DNA from: Cordilura impudica
Taxonomy: Eukaryota; Arthropoda; Insecta; Diptera; Scathophagidae
NCBI GenBank assembly: GCA_963682025.1
Contig: OY821519.1
Coordinates: 68,455,525-68,519,524, forward strand
Direction of reading: 5' to 3'
DNA length: 64,000 bases
Position numbers and translations under genes: made by a program. This document shows positions 1 through 12,079 of the stretch, piece after piece. Position 1 is the first letter of the stretch, and each line of letters begins with the position of its first letter. The notes beneath the pieces were generated by a model. The model ran no database searches. It saw nothing but the letters and a program-made list of their open reading frames with translations, and was not told the DNA's origin.

Positions 1-55
1 GAAAAAATTATATTTTCTAGAATTTTCACTCGAATTTCGAATGCTGGGCTATACT
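1..55 (+). mobile_element. 3' end of a short non-autonomous Helitron (cut by window edge)
   Basis: The stretch contains the block 'ctagaa..ttcactcgaatttcga..gctggg' that ends every copy of the Helitron family seen at 9.1, 35.5, 43.7, 48.8 and 50.3 kb. The hairpin CTCGAATTTCGA is visible, but the terminal CTAG has decayed to ctat. Confidence 0.6.
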
Positions 56-234
56 TGTTTATTATTAATATTTTTTTATATTTAATTTAATATATTTTGA
101 GCACATATTATACACAATATTGAAATTCTGCACTTATCCTGCATATGAACTATAACTATGCCAATTTTCACACTCCGTGCCCACATTATGCTTAAAAAGG
201 AATGAAAAAATTTTTCTTCACGTAATATATAGAT

Positions 235-890
235 GCCACTATTCGGTCAGGGTATAAAGATTTTGTGCTCATGTTTGCAACTAAAAAAAATATTTGAGCT
301 AGGCCTATTTTTTTTATTATGCCGATCGACTCAGTATCTCTTTCTGAGTTGATTAAGCGATGTCCTTCCGTGCGTCTATCTGCCTATCCGCATATCCGTC
401 TGTGTGTCAATGGAAAACTTCAAATCAAACTACAGGTCGGAATTTCGATTGATAGGATAATTGGTATTGAAATTTGTGAAAATCGGTGCATGTTCAGACG
501 TATTCCGCATACAAACGGCTTCCATGAGTCAACTTAAATTGCCACAAGATCCAAATTATCATATAGATCTTGGTCAATTTTGGTTTGTGTGTGTTTATTC
601 CTGAGCTGAAAAAAATACCCCGTAGGACAATTCTTAATCATAGCCCCCATATGAAGCTGCTTCCCGATCTTCATTTATGTCTTTGCAAAAAATAATTGAC
701 TTCACCAAATATGGTCACGATCGGGCCATGTTTAGACCCAGCCTCCATATAAATATAGCATCCGATATGATCTTATGCATATCTGCAGGTTAAAAAAATT
801 AATAACACTTTGGTTTACGCTTATTTTCTATAACCAATTAGTTGGACCAAGACCCTATCTTTAAACGCATGGTATAGGGTATCAACTCTC
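235..890 (+). mobile_element. HINE-A repeat, copy 1 (DINE-1/Helentron-like, non-autonomous)
   Basis: A diverged copy of the ~0.8-kb repeat seen about 14 times here. Recognisable landmarks in order are the degraded 5' block (ccactattcggtcagggtata), 'gccgatcgactcag..tctgagttgatt', a reduced (gtcc)n patch, 'cggtgcatgttcagac', 'gctgcttcccgatcttca', and the 3' block 'catggtatagggtatc'. The terminal hairpin is lost. It has no coding capacity; short ORFs inside it recur in other copies only because the repeat recurs. Confidence 0.75.
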
Positions 891-1340
891 ACAGTTTGCA
901 TACCAATACTTAGACTTTGGCTTACACAAATTATTGTAGCTCCCAAAGATGGAAGGTATTGGATATATATAGCGGCATATAGTGGACCTTTGGCGGTCTT
1001 CTCATAAATATGTGCCAGACTGCAATGGACCACAACAATACCAATTTTGGCAATAATGTATGAACATTAGAGAAAGATTGAAAGTTGAAAAACGAGAAAT
1101 TCGTACGAAAAACAATGCAACGATATTATACCAAAGAGCATTTATATATGAAGAGGTTTTGTTTCCCTTAATTCCATTTCGTATAGAACACATTACCTTT
1201 GTGTAATAATTATTCAAAATCTCTAAAAATGGAGTCATATTCAAGAATTTTTAAATATTGGGTTGCAACTCTGTTTGAAAAATATATACAATATTGGTAT
1301 AAAACAGAGACCATATTTTACAAAAGATAAATATATATAT
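891..1340. other. AT-rich non-coding stretch
   Basis: No gene, repeat family or structured signal is recognised. Short open frames on the minus strand show no family resemblance. Confidence 0.5.
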
Positions 1341-2564
1341 TAGGGTGACAACCATTTTCATTTTCTGGAATTTCAAGACGTGCGGGTCGGATTATTGTGA
1401 CACTGGATCTTAAACTTTAGTGCGCAAAATTTGAGCTAAATCGGACAATGCCTTTTGGATGTGCATTCAGTTCAAAGTTCAAATATGAATTTACATGTAA
1501 AAATGTTCAAAAAAATTATTTTTCACAAACATTTTGATTTTAATAATTGCGTTTCAATTAAGTTAATTAATAAACTATAATCTAGAGTAAATTATCTTTC
1601 TAATAAAATAACAAAATCTATTATCGGTTGAAAAACAGCCAAGTTATATCAAGTTCCCCAAGCAATAAATGCGCCGCAGACCACTAGATTAATATAATTG
1701 AGCTCACATTTTTAAAGACATTGAAATAATTTACAACAACAACATTTTTGCATTCTGCTGATCTCAAAATGATCTTATGTAAAGTATTTTGCATCTTGTC
1801 TATTGTTATTGCCGTTCTAAATCAATGTCAAAACGGTACTTATTTTTTAACACTATTTCAAAATCTCCAATATTACTTTTTCAAAAATTTTGTTCAAGAA
1901 ATTTTCCGACATCAACGATTCGACTTTAAGGTCTTATTAAGAAAATATTTGTGATTAAAAATGCCAAATGTTGTAGGTATCCTGTTCTAAATTTGGCGAG
2001 GGCAGCATTTTTATTTCAGCGGATTTGAAGAAAAATTTGATTTTTCATACTTTTTAAACTTTTTTCTACGTCTTTTTGATATTTTCATATTTCAAATATC
2101 TTTTGTCAAAATATTATACTACTTGACATAAGTTCTCAATCTTTAAGGTCAAAAGTCAATTTAAGGATATTTAAATTTTTTTTTAAACAAAATATCGAAA
2201 TAATATATATTTGTGGAAGAATTTCAAAATACTCAATACTCAATATGTGTCCTAATTTTAATTTTTTTAGAGTCATTATATTCATATAAAGGTATAACGA
2301 AGGCTTATATTCAAAAAGTGCTATCCACATTTGACAGCATTATTAATTTTTGATTTCAAACTGTTCCCTATATCGTAGAGGCCAAACGGCATATAATAAA
2401 GGGCGTTTTAACAAAAAAAAAAATTTCAACTTTTATGGCCCAAAAGAGTGGCGGAAATCGATTTTATTCCAAAAATTAGGTAATGGAACACAACATTTTC
2501 CTGTTTTTCGCCGTTGCTTTATTTTCACAAAACCAGACGAATCACTTTTAAAAATGCCACCCTA
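1341..2564. mobile_element. Possible decayed TIR element, non-coding
   Basis: The left edge reads TAGGGTGACA and the right edge, reverse-complemented, reads TAGGGTGGCA. This is similar to the TAGGGTGGCCC ends of the clear 1.9-kb element at 46.05 kb. No matching target-site duplication is seen on the two flanks, so the call rests only on the short inverted ends. The interior has no meaningful ORF. Confidence 0.35.
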
Positions 2565-4129
2565 CTAAAAAAATTATACGCCGTAATCGCAAGAATTCTG
2601 TATTTTCCAAGTTCAAACCTCAGTAACTCGAGAAGTGGGTAATATATTGACATGAAATTAAATTTGTAATTTAAGAGAAATATTAAAAACTAAAAGAGCC
2701 ATTTTTATTATCCCATTTTAATGAAATTTGGGCAACAATTATTGATTAGGTTCATGAAATTCGAAGTGAGTTTCAATGAAAAGTATTTTACCAGCCTTCA
2801 AACAAAAAAAATCATGCTAATTCGATAAAAATTATTCCCTTGCAAATTTTTTCACTTGTTACGTTTATTTATTGTTATAGATACAATTTCAAATTATAAC
2901 CCTGTTCAAAATATTTATCTTTACACATTTTTTTTTTCATAATTTTTTTTAGAAAACTGTTTTTGGATTTTTTTTCTTATTATTTTTATTTATACGTTTA
3001 TTTATTTATTATTATTTTTTTTTTGAGAAATATTTTTTTGCATATTTTCTTTTCCTGATAAAATTAAATATAAAAAAGTTTTCTGGTTCTTGGTGTACTA
3101 AAGAGTATTTTAAAGAGTTATTAACGTTGTGTAAAATAAATCAAAAAAGTTATGACATGCTCCCAAAAAAGAAACTTATATTATATATCCATTTTAAAAA
3201 TTTAGAAAATATATGTATAATAAAAACAATTGATTGTTGTTTCTAAGTTAATTGACTCTTTATACGATGGAGTTTGTAACCATATTTTTATTATTTTTCT
3301 AACAGAGTTGCCACCCAATGACAAAATATTTTGAAAAACTCTTAAAAATTATTCCACTATTAGATATTTTTGAATAATTATTACACAAAGATAAAGTTTT
3401 CTTGACCATGGTTTTTACATAGAGTTTCCACCCTCTGTAATGCATATAATGGTGTATATCGTTTGAAAACTGGTTAAAAGAGTTGATCATCTCGCAATTT
3501 GAGTATAAATAAAATAATTTTTTTACGAAAATGTAGCAACATTTGACATGTTTTTTTAAGACAGCAAGTTTCAGACAGAATTAAATTTTTTTTTAATATG
3601 TATATTAGTAATGTTTGATAAAACGAAAATTTCGCCACCCGCAATTGCTATGTTTAAATATGAAGTTGTCACTTCGAAAAAAATCGGCTAAAACTCGAAC
3701 AAACGCGAACAATGAAAAATGGTGAAATATGTCATCGCTCAAATCGAATAAAGACTAAAATATGTTAAGTTATTATAAAAAATCTGAAAATATTCTTTCA
3801 AATACCATAAAAATTTTATTGGGTATATTTAATACGCAGACACGGTTGTACATGTTGGACAAAACACTTTTCACATGATGTGGAAGATATGTGAAAATTT
3901 TTCAAATAACTAAAAAAAGAGCTTTTCTAAACACGTTCTAGTTCCATTACCGCTATAACAGATTTTTTCGGGATCATCATAAAAATGTACAGTTTTATTA
4001 TTTTGAGACCACAAAATGCCCAAATTTTATTCAATCATCGCATATGAAAAATTCACTTAAATTTGGTATTTGCTTCACATTGTTAAGCTTATTAATGAGC
4101 GTGAATGGTTGATATCTGATAATGTTTGA
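2565..4129. other. AT-rich non-coding stretch
   Basis: The sequence is long A/T runs and low-complexity DNA. No protein family, RNA gene or repeat shared with the rest of the window is recognised. Confidence 0.5.
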
Positions 4130-4198
4130 ACCAGACTCTTTCAAGATATTCATGGTGTAGGGTATCGTATAATCGACTCACGCCGACTATTACCTTAT
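4130..4198 (+). mobile_element. HINE-A 3'-end fragment
   Basis: It contains 'catggtgtagggtatcgtataatcg..cgccgactat', matching the 3' subterminal repeat and hairpin of HINE-A. Only the last ~70 bp remain. Confidence 0.55.
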
Positions 4199-4232
4199 TA
4201 TTTTTTTTTAATGTTATGTCTTAAGTTTTTTT

Positions 4233-4641
4233 TATCGCTCCTGTACCTCTAAAGTGAGTCAACTCAAAATTTTTCAAATTTCACTTTTTGCAAGAAAACG
4301 ATACACAGTGATCATATCTATCCACTGTAAAAATCTTACATCGATTTTTCTAGTCTTTCGCAAAAAAAAATACAGTTATAACCCTCTTTGTGTTATAGGA
4401 GTAGCTTCTTTAGAATCCACTAAAAATACATGTTTTAAGTTCCACCCCAAAAAACTTGTTATTTTTGATCACTGAAAAAATCGCAAAAACAATTACTGTT
4501 GTATACTTATTATTCGCAATTCTTTACATCGAAACAACTGTTTTTAAATTTTATAGTAAATATTAAAAAAAACCGTTTTTTACCTCTACTGAAAATTTGA
4601 AAATTTTGAGTAGACTCACTTTAGAGGTACAGGTGCGATAT
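4233..4641 (+). mobile_element. ~0.41-kb MITE with CCTGTACCTCTAAAGTGAG ends
   Basis: The left end reads (atcgc)tCCTGTACCTCTAAAGTGAG and the right end is its near-perfect inverse followed by cgata. A second copy in opposite orientation lies at 56288-56678 inside a HINE-A. The interior is AT-rich and non-coding. Two independent copies with the same ends make a mobile origin likely; the superfamily is not clear because the target duplication is not resolved. Confidence 0.75.
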
Positions 4642-4679
4642 ATAGATGAAAAACTTTCACTGTATAATATTGGATTAGA

Positions 4680-5340
4680 AAGATCACTGAATGTCATATT
4701 TGCCACTATGGAAATTTGGTACACATGATCTGTGTATTCCACGAAAGGTCGCCATACGATTCTTAACGGCCATGCCTACTTTTACGCCCACTTTTGTATA
4801 CAATTCATTTTCTGTTTTTTGATATATTTCTTCGCTATACAAATATTTAGTTTTCAACGGCTTTCTCTGAAATTTGGTGCGCACAATCTCTATACTCGAG
4901 GCAAAGTCGCCATATACTCTCTACCGGCTACGCCTACTTTTACGCCCACTTTTTATATACAATTCATTTTATGTTTTTTGGTATATTTGGTCGCTATACA
5001 AATTGTTATTTTATAACGGATTTCTCTGAAATTTGGTACATACAATCTGTGTACTCCAGGCCTACTTTTGCGCGAACTTTTTATCTATATATATAAAATT
5101 CATTTTATGTTTGTTTGTTTGTTTGACCGCTATACAAATTTTTATTTTTCAACGGATTTTTCTGAAATTTGGTACAAACGATCTCTCTACCCCAGGGAAG
5201 GTCGTTATATGCTTCTTACCGACCACGCCTATTTCCACGCCCACTTTTTTTAAATTTTTACGGGTTTCGCTTGAATCTACTGCACATTTTTCTCTTATCC
5301 TAGGCAAGGTCGTCATATATTTTTATCGGCCACGCTTTCT
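4680..5340 (+). repeat. Imperfect ~160-bp tandem repeat, Helentron 5'-end-like
   Basis: About three and a half units each carry 'gcctacttttacgccca', 'caattcattttatg', 'gctatacaaat' and 'ctctgaaatttggt', at starts near 4773, 4932, 5060 and 5227 (the third spacing is shortened). One unit contains 'atctatatatataaaattc' followed by tgtttgtttgttt, a sequence style typical of the 5' ends of arthropod Helentron/Helitron elements. It may be the upstream part of the decayed element whose coding remnant starts at 5818. Confidence 0.55.
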
Positions 5341-5817
5341 GGATACGCTATGACTGTTTGTTAACATATTTGAACTTTTTAATGGGCTTTCCTTAAATTT
5401 TGTGCATAAATCTCTTTATTTACTACTTGAGTGTAACCGTTATGAAATAAATAGTGTAAATCCACCTATTACAAATATTCCCGTCTTGCCTATTTTACTA
5501 TGAGTTGTAACACCCGAAAATTAGTGCAGATTTATTTCATGGGTGAACAGATACAGGTTGACTACCGCTGTAGCATTTCTCCGATTAGGTTAATTCATAC
5601 AAATATTTCCGTCTCGCCTTTTTAACAATAAAGTATTACAATTAATTCCATTTCGCCTTTTGGCTAACAAATATTTCCATTTCATCTTTTTCACTATATA
5701 AAGTAGTTGTAAAGGTGAAAAAGGAACTATTTGCAATTGTTACTTGCACATGAAAGCATAGCATATAGGCCGTACTAACTCAAATGCAAAAAGGCTTAGA
5801 CTAAACAAAACTCTAGA
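5341..5817. other. Non-coding spacer
   Basis: It contains several imperfect 'caaatatttcc(g/a)tct(c/t)gcctttt' repeats around 5477-5690, so it may continue the Helentron-type remnant. No ORF of note. Confidence 0.4.
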
Positions 5818-6236
5818 GAATCCGATCAACGAGTTAGACAATCTGAGTCGAGAAATGCTGAAACACCTGAGCAAACCCAATAACGTCTTGAAGCCCAAAG
5901 ATCAAGACAAGCTTTGTTAAGAGAAGCGGAAATGCCTGAATCTAAGTAGGTGCGTCTAGAAATCCAGCGGCTAAGACAAGCTGAGTCGAGGGAATGTGAA
6001 ACTGCTGAAAAGACTCAAAAACGTCTTCAGGCCCAACGGATATGAAAAGCTGAGTCCAAGGAATGTGAAACTTCTGAAATGAGACAACAATGTCTTGAGG
6101 CCCAACGGATAAGACAAGCTGACTTCAGGGAATGTGAAACTCCTGAAACGAGTGCAATATCCCTACCAGAAAACTTTTGTAAGTTGGTTCCTTCATTGCA
6201 AGTGATGGTACAAAAAGTATGTCCTTAAATAACGTA
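5818..6236 (+). pseudogene. Remnant of a Helentron/Helitron-type replicase N-terminal repeat region
   Basis: In the frame beginning GAA at 5818 the sequence codes for ~23-residue (69-bp) repeats of the pattern R-L-E-A-Q-R-x-R-Q-A-E-S-R-E-x-E-T-P-E. At least four units are visible to about 6155, with several in-frame stops. Such charged repeats are a familiar feature near the N-terminus of arthropod Helitron-like Rep/helicase proteins. No Rep HUH motif or Pif1 helicase motif follows, so only a decayed fragment is left. Association with the upstream 'atctatatatataaa' repeat supports the assignment; it is an inference from remembered family sequence. Confidence 0.5.
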
Positions 6237-6604
6237 CATAAGAGGAGAATCTCTTGCGGTAGTAGGTATCAACTTAGAAACTCCCTGTTTTTCTCATAGA
6301 CAATTATATGTCGCCTGCTCCAGAGTTGGGAGCCAGCACAATCTTTTCGTATATGTACCAGAAGGAAAAACCAGTATTGTTGTATATCCCAAAGCTAAAA
6401 ATAATCCATGTATAAACATAGTTAGTTGTAATGCATGAACAAATTCCCCCAAAAAATTGAGGAATAACTTCACGATAAACAAATTCCTAAAATTTTTTAA
6501 AAAAAGGTACCAAAAGAAATGAACAAATGCCCCATACTGCTCTCAATATCTGTCCTGCAATAAACGTATTTAAAATCCGTATTCGTTTCAATAGCATTAT
6601 TTCG
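6237..6604. other. Non-coding stretch
   Basis: It includes 'gaacaaattcccccaaaaaattg', loosely similar to 'acaaattccccaa' near 7330. The significance of this shared text is unclear. No gene recognised. Confidence 0.4.
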
Positions 6605-6925
6605 GTGCGTGGAAGCGGCGAGCGGACGCGGACGTGGACGCGACGCGACGCGCTCGCGGGACACAGCTTAGCTGAAATATCGGAATGATCTGAAAAATAT
6701 AATTTGGCAATTAAAATAAGTTGACATAAACTGTGCGGCAGCACTGGTCCAGCTACCAAACGCGCAGGGCGCGGACGTGGACGCGGCACGCTCTCGGCAA
6801 AAATATCGGAATGATCTGAAAAATATAATTTGGCAATTAAAATAAGTTGACATAAATTGCGCGGCAGCACGGGTGTGGCTGCCAAATGCGCGGACGCGAA
6901 CGCGACTCGCTCGCGGAACACAGCA
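6605..6925. repeat. GC-rich 126-bp tandem repeat (about 2.5 units)
   Basis: Units start alike at atatcggaatgatctg (6677 and 6803), continue 'aatttggcaattaaaataag', and end in a CG-dinucleotide-rich block of the type gcggacgcggacgtggacgcg. A further GC block before 6670 and one near 6885 are partial units. It is a conspicuous GC island in AT-rich DNA. The open frame on the minus strand is a by-product of few stops in GC-rich repeats. Confidence 0.75.
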
Positions 6926-9054
6926 CAGTGAAAAGTCTTATAATAAATTTTATCTACGTATGTGCAATAATTGCTATAAATATACTATAAGCAATTGCTT
7001 AAAGCAACCTTTTAAACGTCGCATTCATTTTCCATTTTTGAAACTTCTCTGAATTTTACGTCTCTACTCAATGATGATCACTTATTGAATGAATTAATTC
7101 AATTTTTAAAAGTTCAGATTCCTTTAATTTGCAAGCGACTCTGTTATATCTGATGTTTCCAAAATAAATAAACTTAAGAAAAAAACTTCAAGCGGCTTCG
7201 CAGCTTATTTTTGAGTATTTTTGCTGCAGCGTCTTTTAAAAAAACTTCTAAATTAAAAATTCAAAAAATTTTAAATTGAAATAAATGAATTTGCTCCCCA
7301 AAAAACGTAAACATTGGGGAAGTTTTTATCATAAACAAATTCCCCAATCCCATACAAATTTTTGGGAAGAAAGGTAATTTTTTGAGGTATTTGTTCATTG
7401 GGCACTAAATACTCAGCGCCTGGTAAGCATAGTGAACCATTTTTCAAGTCAAAAGCCTTTGGATCCCTTGAAAGACCGGGTAAAAACAGCAAGTTGTTCA
7501 TAAAAATATACAAAATTATGCAGACGGACCTGACCAACATATTAACCATTAGAAAAAGTCAGATGGTATTATTGTTATTAATAGTTGGGAGCAAAAAGCA
7601 GTCAGAACAGAAATGCTCTGAAGTTATTTGTATGACAAATAAGAAACAGTTGATTATAGTTTATTAATAAAGCATATAAAAAAAATAAATTCTAAAATAA
7701 ATTATAGTAAAAATAAGTATTTCGTAATGTGGCAGACATGACACTGCCTTTATTTTCAAAATTACCTAATTGCACTTTTCCTTTTTACGGGAGAAATAGT
7801 GGCTATAAAAATGATCAAAAAGAAAATCTAACAAACTATTCTCATAATTTCACACCCTTTTCTTTGAAATGGTATCAATAAAAATTATATAAATTAACAT
7901 TTTTAAATTGGCGTCAGGTTGACCTTTGCATGGAATTACACTAAAGTGGTCTAGAAAAATTATATTTATCTAAAAAACTTGTTAACCTAAAATTCTTATC
8001 AAGAGCTCAATTACAATACATTTTATCAAATCAGTATCATATTATCAGTATCATATTATCAGTATCATATTATCAAAATTTTGAGATGGAATTTCTTAAT
8101 GTGATATTTTTGGAATATATATAAAAAGCCAGGCGTCTAATATTTTGATTATTACAACATTAGTGCCAAGTTGTAATGAATTCTGAGGAGCTGCGGCCGA
8201 ATTGTTTGTTTTTTTTATAAATAGAAGATCCCATAAGTAACAGCAGTGATTTTCCATTAAAGAAAAAACCAGAAAAGATTATTTTTTTGTGCTGAAAAAG
8301 ATAATCTATTATCTCCACAAACATAACTGACAACAATTCACAATCAATGAAGTTTAAACATAAATCATTGAATAGATGGTTGAAAGAAAGAAAAATTATT
8401 AAATATAGATTATGGCATAAGACATTGTGGCGTAGCGAAGTCATTTGTTTAGTGAAACAAAAGATTTTATGCAAATATATTGTTCATGTCTTCTTATGTT
8501 CAAGTCGGCATAAAGAAACAATTGATAGGAAATAAAATTTTAATAGATAAAAAAATGTTTTAACTAACGAACACTTAAAACATTGGCCTCTTAACTTAAA
8601 TGTGAGAATTTATATCCTATTTAATATTTTTTTGTTTTTTGGTGAGTAAGTGTATATTATGGTTTTAGTAGTGTGTTTAACTTAACACGATAGGTATTCA
8701 AGGCGAAAGATGAAATAATAACTAATTTTCATAGATGTGTATAAAAAAAAGAGCAGTGAAATAGCTTTATTTAAATAAAATCTGGGAAATTTATCTTAGT
8801 ACTATGCTTGCGTATATAAAAAAAAATTGTTTTGCATTGGCCAACGTGTACTAAGTATATATGGAAAATTTATTTTTGTTTTTGGTGCAAAGTTTGTAAA
8901 AAAAATTTAAACTTTGAAATATTTTTAAAATTTTTTCATATACGATATGTTTCGTTTTATAGAATGAGACTAAAAATACAACAAGGGAGAGTGTTGAATT
9001 CGGATATGCGGAATCTTTCATACCCTTTACCTGGGTTTTACGTTTACATTAATA
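6926..9054. other. AT-rich stretch without recognised genes
   Basis: Several frames of 80-105 codons exist on both strands (for example 8160-8474 minus), but none shows a known domain, biased composition or splice context. The end sequence 'cgttttatagaatgagac' near 8951-8969 matches one arm of the small MITE at 40679-40803. A small tandem repeat (8030-8074) is listed separately. Confidence 0.45.
8030..8074. repeat. Short tandem repeat, 14-bp unit x3
   Basis: The unit tcagtatcatatta occurs at 8031, 8045 and 8059 without mismatch. Confidence 0.85.
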
Positions 9055-9383
9055 TCTATAATATTAATAAGCAAAGCGATTTCTTGTTATCGATATAAAA
9101 ATTGGTGCTTTTAACCGATTTTGACCAAATAAACCTCATTTGAAAGGTATTTCTTTTCAGCTGTGCACCCAATTTACAGATTTGCACCGACTGGAACATT
9201 TTTCTGGAGTAATGCTCATTTAAAGGTGCTACTAGCACATACATAAAACACGTACTGTGTGTGTTAAATAGTGTTGAATTTTGAATTGGCTAAAATTGAT
9301 TAGCATACATTTAGGCTCTATTAAATGAAAAACTAAAATATCCTAGAATTTGCACTTGAATTTCGAGAACAGGGATCTGCTAG
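9055..9383 (+). mobile_element. Non-autonomous Helitron (TC...CTAG), copy
   Basis: The copy begins TCTATAATATTAATA after an A and ends, after a hairpin (cacttgaatttcgag) and 11 nt, with CTAG before a T. These are the canonical Helitron hallmarks: 5' TC, 3' CTRR, a hairpin about 10 nt inside and insertion at A^T. The 329-bp body is shared with copies at 35.4, 41.6, 43.7, 48.8, 50.3 (minus), 55.7 and 57.9 (minus) kb. No coding potential. Confidence 0.85.
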
Positions 9384-10497
9384 TGTGGACTTATTGCACT
9401 GTTTATAAAATATGTAAACAAATTATTTGAAAATCTAAACATTTTGATAAACTTAATACTAAATAACAACAAACACACTGAATTTTTCACATTTTTTAGA
9501 GGTGTCTTAATATTTTTTGACATATCTTAGCACAATGATGCACAATATTGGAACCAAAATCTTTAAAATAAATGAGAAATTACGGAGATTACTTCCTACA
9601 AACAAACACACATTCCCGCTTTATTATATTAGTTTATAGTGGATGTAGATTTTACAAAGTCGTTGAGTATCATTTCGAATACTAAATGATGACTGGGTTC
9701 TGCTCTTAGGTATACAGGGTGAGCTAAAAGTTATGCGTAACGATTATCGAGTAAAGTGTAAACGTGTAATTGCACGATTAATATCGGTTGGGCTATTAAA
9801 TTCTTGCACACAGTCGTGACTTTTGTCTCATCCTAAAGTTTCTACAAAACTTAATACTGATGCTAAAACGCATTTTTGTAGCGCTTTTATAAGTCCTGGA
9901 CTATGGCTGCGTGAAAAAATTTATTTAAATATCATTTTAGGTTCTTTAAATAAACAAATTTTGGCCATTTTCATTAGTGTAGTTGGGGAACCCTGTTTTT
10001 TTTGTCTTTATAGCTTTTAAAACGAAATATTATACCAAATACAAAAATATAAAAAAAAGTTCATCAAAATTCATCAGGTCAAAATAAGCAATGCCTCGAA
10101 TTTTAGGAAACAATTTTTCCAATTTTTCAATACGATATAAATATTGTTTAAGCTTTGCTTTGTTTTGAATATATGTTAAAAAATTTTTGTTCTTTTATTT
10201 TTATAAAAATTATAAATTATAATTATAGGTATCACATTAAACCGATTTTGTGCTATAATTATAAAACTCTTAGTCTAGTTGTACAGGAAACCAAATAATT
10301 AAATATATAGGTAAAAAATTAATAAATAAAAAAATAAATAAATAGAAAAATAAATAAATAAACCAACTGCCACAGTTTTAGAAAAGCAACGGAAACTCAC
10401 TCATTAAATTTAGAACAATCAGCAACAACAAATATTTTTGAAAAAATTTAAGAAACATCACTTTTATGGATATTTCATTATGACCGCGAATATAGCT
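9384..10497. other. AT-rich stretch, nothing recognised
   Basis: A 65-codon frame at 9823-10020 has no family resemblance. Nothing else stands out apart from (aaat)n-like low complexity around 10310-10365. Confidence 0.45.
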
Positions 10498-10826
10498 TAA
10501 AGGCCCATTTACACGATACCACTCAGTTATATGATATTTCGAAATAAAGATCCGATGAAAATCATCGGACTGTTATAAAGTCATTATTTCTGCATACTTA
10601 GGCCATTTATACCATCACACTCAAATCTTATGAGAACAGCTGTTTAGAATAGCAAGCAAATTTATTTTGTAATTTATATTTTATTTCCACTTTCTTTGTT
10701 TTTGTTTACCTTTTTTTTTTTAATATTACCAAAAAAACTACTCTGATCCGATGAAAATGGCAAGTTTTTAGACATTTTCATAATACTCGACTTTTTAACA
10801 GGTCGTATAGTGTAAACTGGCCTTTA
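10498..10826. mobile_element. ~0.33-kb TIR element (MITE)
   Basis: The left end taaaggcccatttacacgat and the right end, reverse-complemented, taaaggccagtttacactat match at 17 of 20 positions. Paired internal blocks gatccgatgaaaat lie near each end. Non-coding. Target duplication is ambiguous, so the superfamily is not assigned. Confidence 0.65.
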
Positions 10827-11895
10827 GTGACATGATATAGAGTTTTCATTTTTTGTTATGAAAATCGATAACTTACAATCATTTGCATCATCTATCACAA
10901 TTTTAGTTTCAGTGCATATTCTTAATGTGTATACACACTAAAGATAAAAAAGATAATTAAAAAAAACTTTATCTTCCAAAATTTTGATTTTAGCACTTAA
11001 GCTATTTTCGCAATATGGTTTGCTATACTAATGACATTTAACCTGTCCCAAACAAAAGTTTGATACGAATCATTTTAAAGTGTGTAAAGATTTTTGAAGA
11101 TACACACAATTATTATAGATCACTTTGATTTATTCTTTATGAATTTTTCACTTTCACAATCACAATTTTGAATATTAAATAGAGCATTCATGCCAAATTA
11201 TATCAATTCTATTTAAAAAAGAAGTTCCCAATTTAAGAAAAAAACGTTTAAAAATTGTGAGAAAATAACTGATTTCTAAATTTAGAATTTTTCCATACAA
11301 TTATAAAATCCTTAGTTTTAATAAAGTTTGTTTGTACATAGATTCCCAGCATTAGCAAATTAAAAATTCATTAATTGGAAAAATTATCACATTATCAACT
11401 TGAAACATGTAGTGCTCACCTTGAGACTTAGTTATTCAATAGCAAAACAATTGTCTACTTGAGAGCAACTGATTCAGCTTTTGTACAATTTATTATTACC
11501 ATAGCTTAACTTAGATAACAAATGAATTACTAAATCACTAGAAAACTAACAACATATTATTGAAATCAATTCATTGCTTTTAACTGTTGTTTTTGAAACA
11601 GATTCAATCAATCTTTTTCTTAATTTTCTTACCATGACAATGGCAATTTTTTATAGTTTCGCTTTTTCAAAAACATGTACTTATTACAGAGTGTCATATT
11701 TGATATTTTAATGAAGCCTGTCAACATGGTCTCCTCTTTCGATGTAAAAATCACTTTATTTTTGTGTTGTGTACGCATAATTTATCAGCAATTTACCCCA
11801 TTTTCAATACTAACCTGCACGAAATAATGACAAACAAAATTATCATAACTTTACGCAGGTGTATGGGGCTTATTTTATGAATGAGCCTGATTTCA
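10827..11895. other. AT-rich stretch, nothing recognised
   Basis: No ORF, repeat or structured element shared with the rest of the window is seen. Confidence 0.45.
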
Positions 11896-12055
11896 ACAGG
11901 CAGACAGTCAAAAGGACATCGCTATATCGACTCGAGTTGTCATAAGGATCAAGAATATATATAGTTTAAGGGGTCGCAAATGCAATTATCTATTCGTAAC
12001 AAATGGAATGACAAACTGATATAAACCCTCTTCATAGTGGTGTGGAGGGCATAAA
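11896..12055 (-). mobile_element. HINE-B repeat, 5' fragment (minus strand)
   Basis: Read on the minus strand it has the HINE-B 5' block (ccctccacaccac..), 'tttgtcattccatttgt', 'cttgatccttatgacaact', 'cgagtcgatatagcgatgtcc', the same order as at 37.12 kb and 57.36 kb. The rest of the element is missing. Confidence 0.65.
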
Positions 12056-12079
12056 AGTAATAGTTATACATAATTGACC

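Noticed and set aside
1341..2564. Confident hAT-type element
   Set aside because: The short TAGGGTG ends are suggestive, but no 8-bp duplication exists, so it is kept only as a low-confidence feature.
6487..6921. 144-codon minus-strand ORF rich in Arg/Pro
   Set aside because: It lies mostly in a GC-rich 126-bp tandem repeat, where stops are rare; internal repetition mirrors the DNA repeat.
8160..8535. 104- and 62-codon ORFs on opposite strands
   Set aside because: They overlap each other, show no family motif, and their composition matches the surrounding AT-rich DNA.
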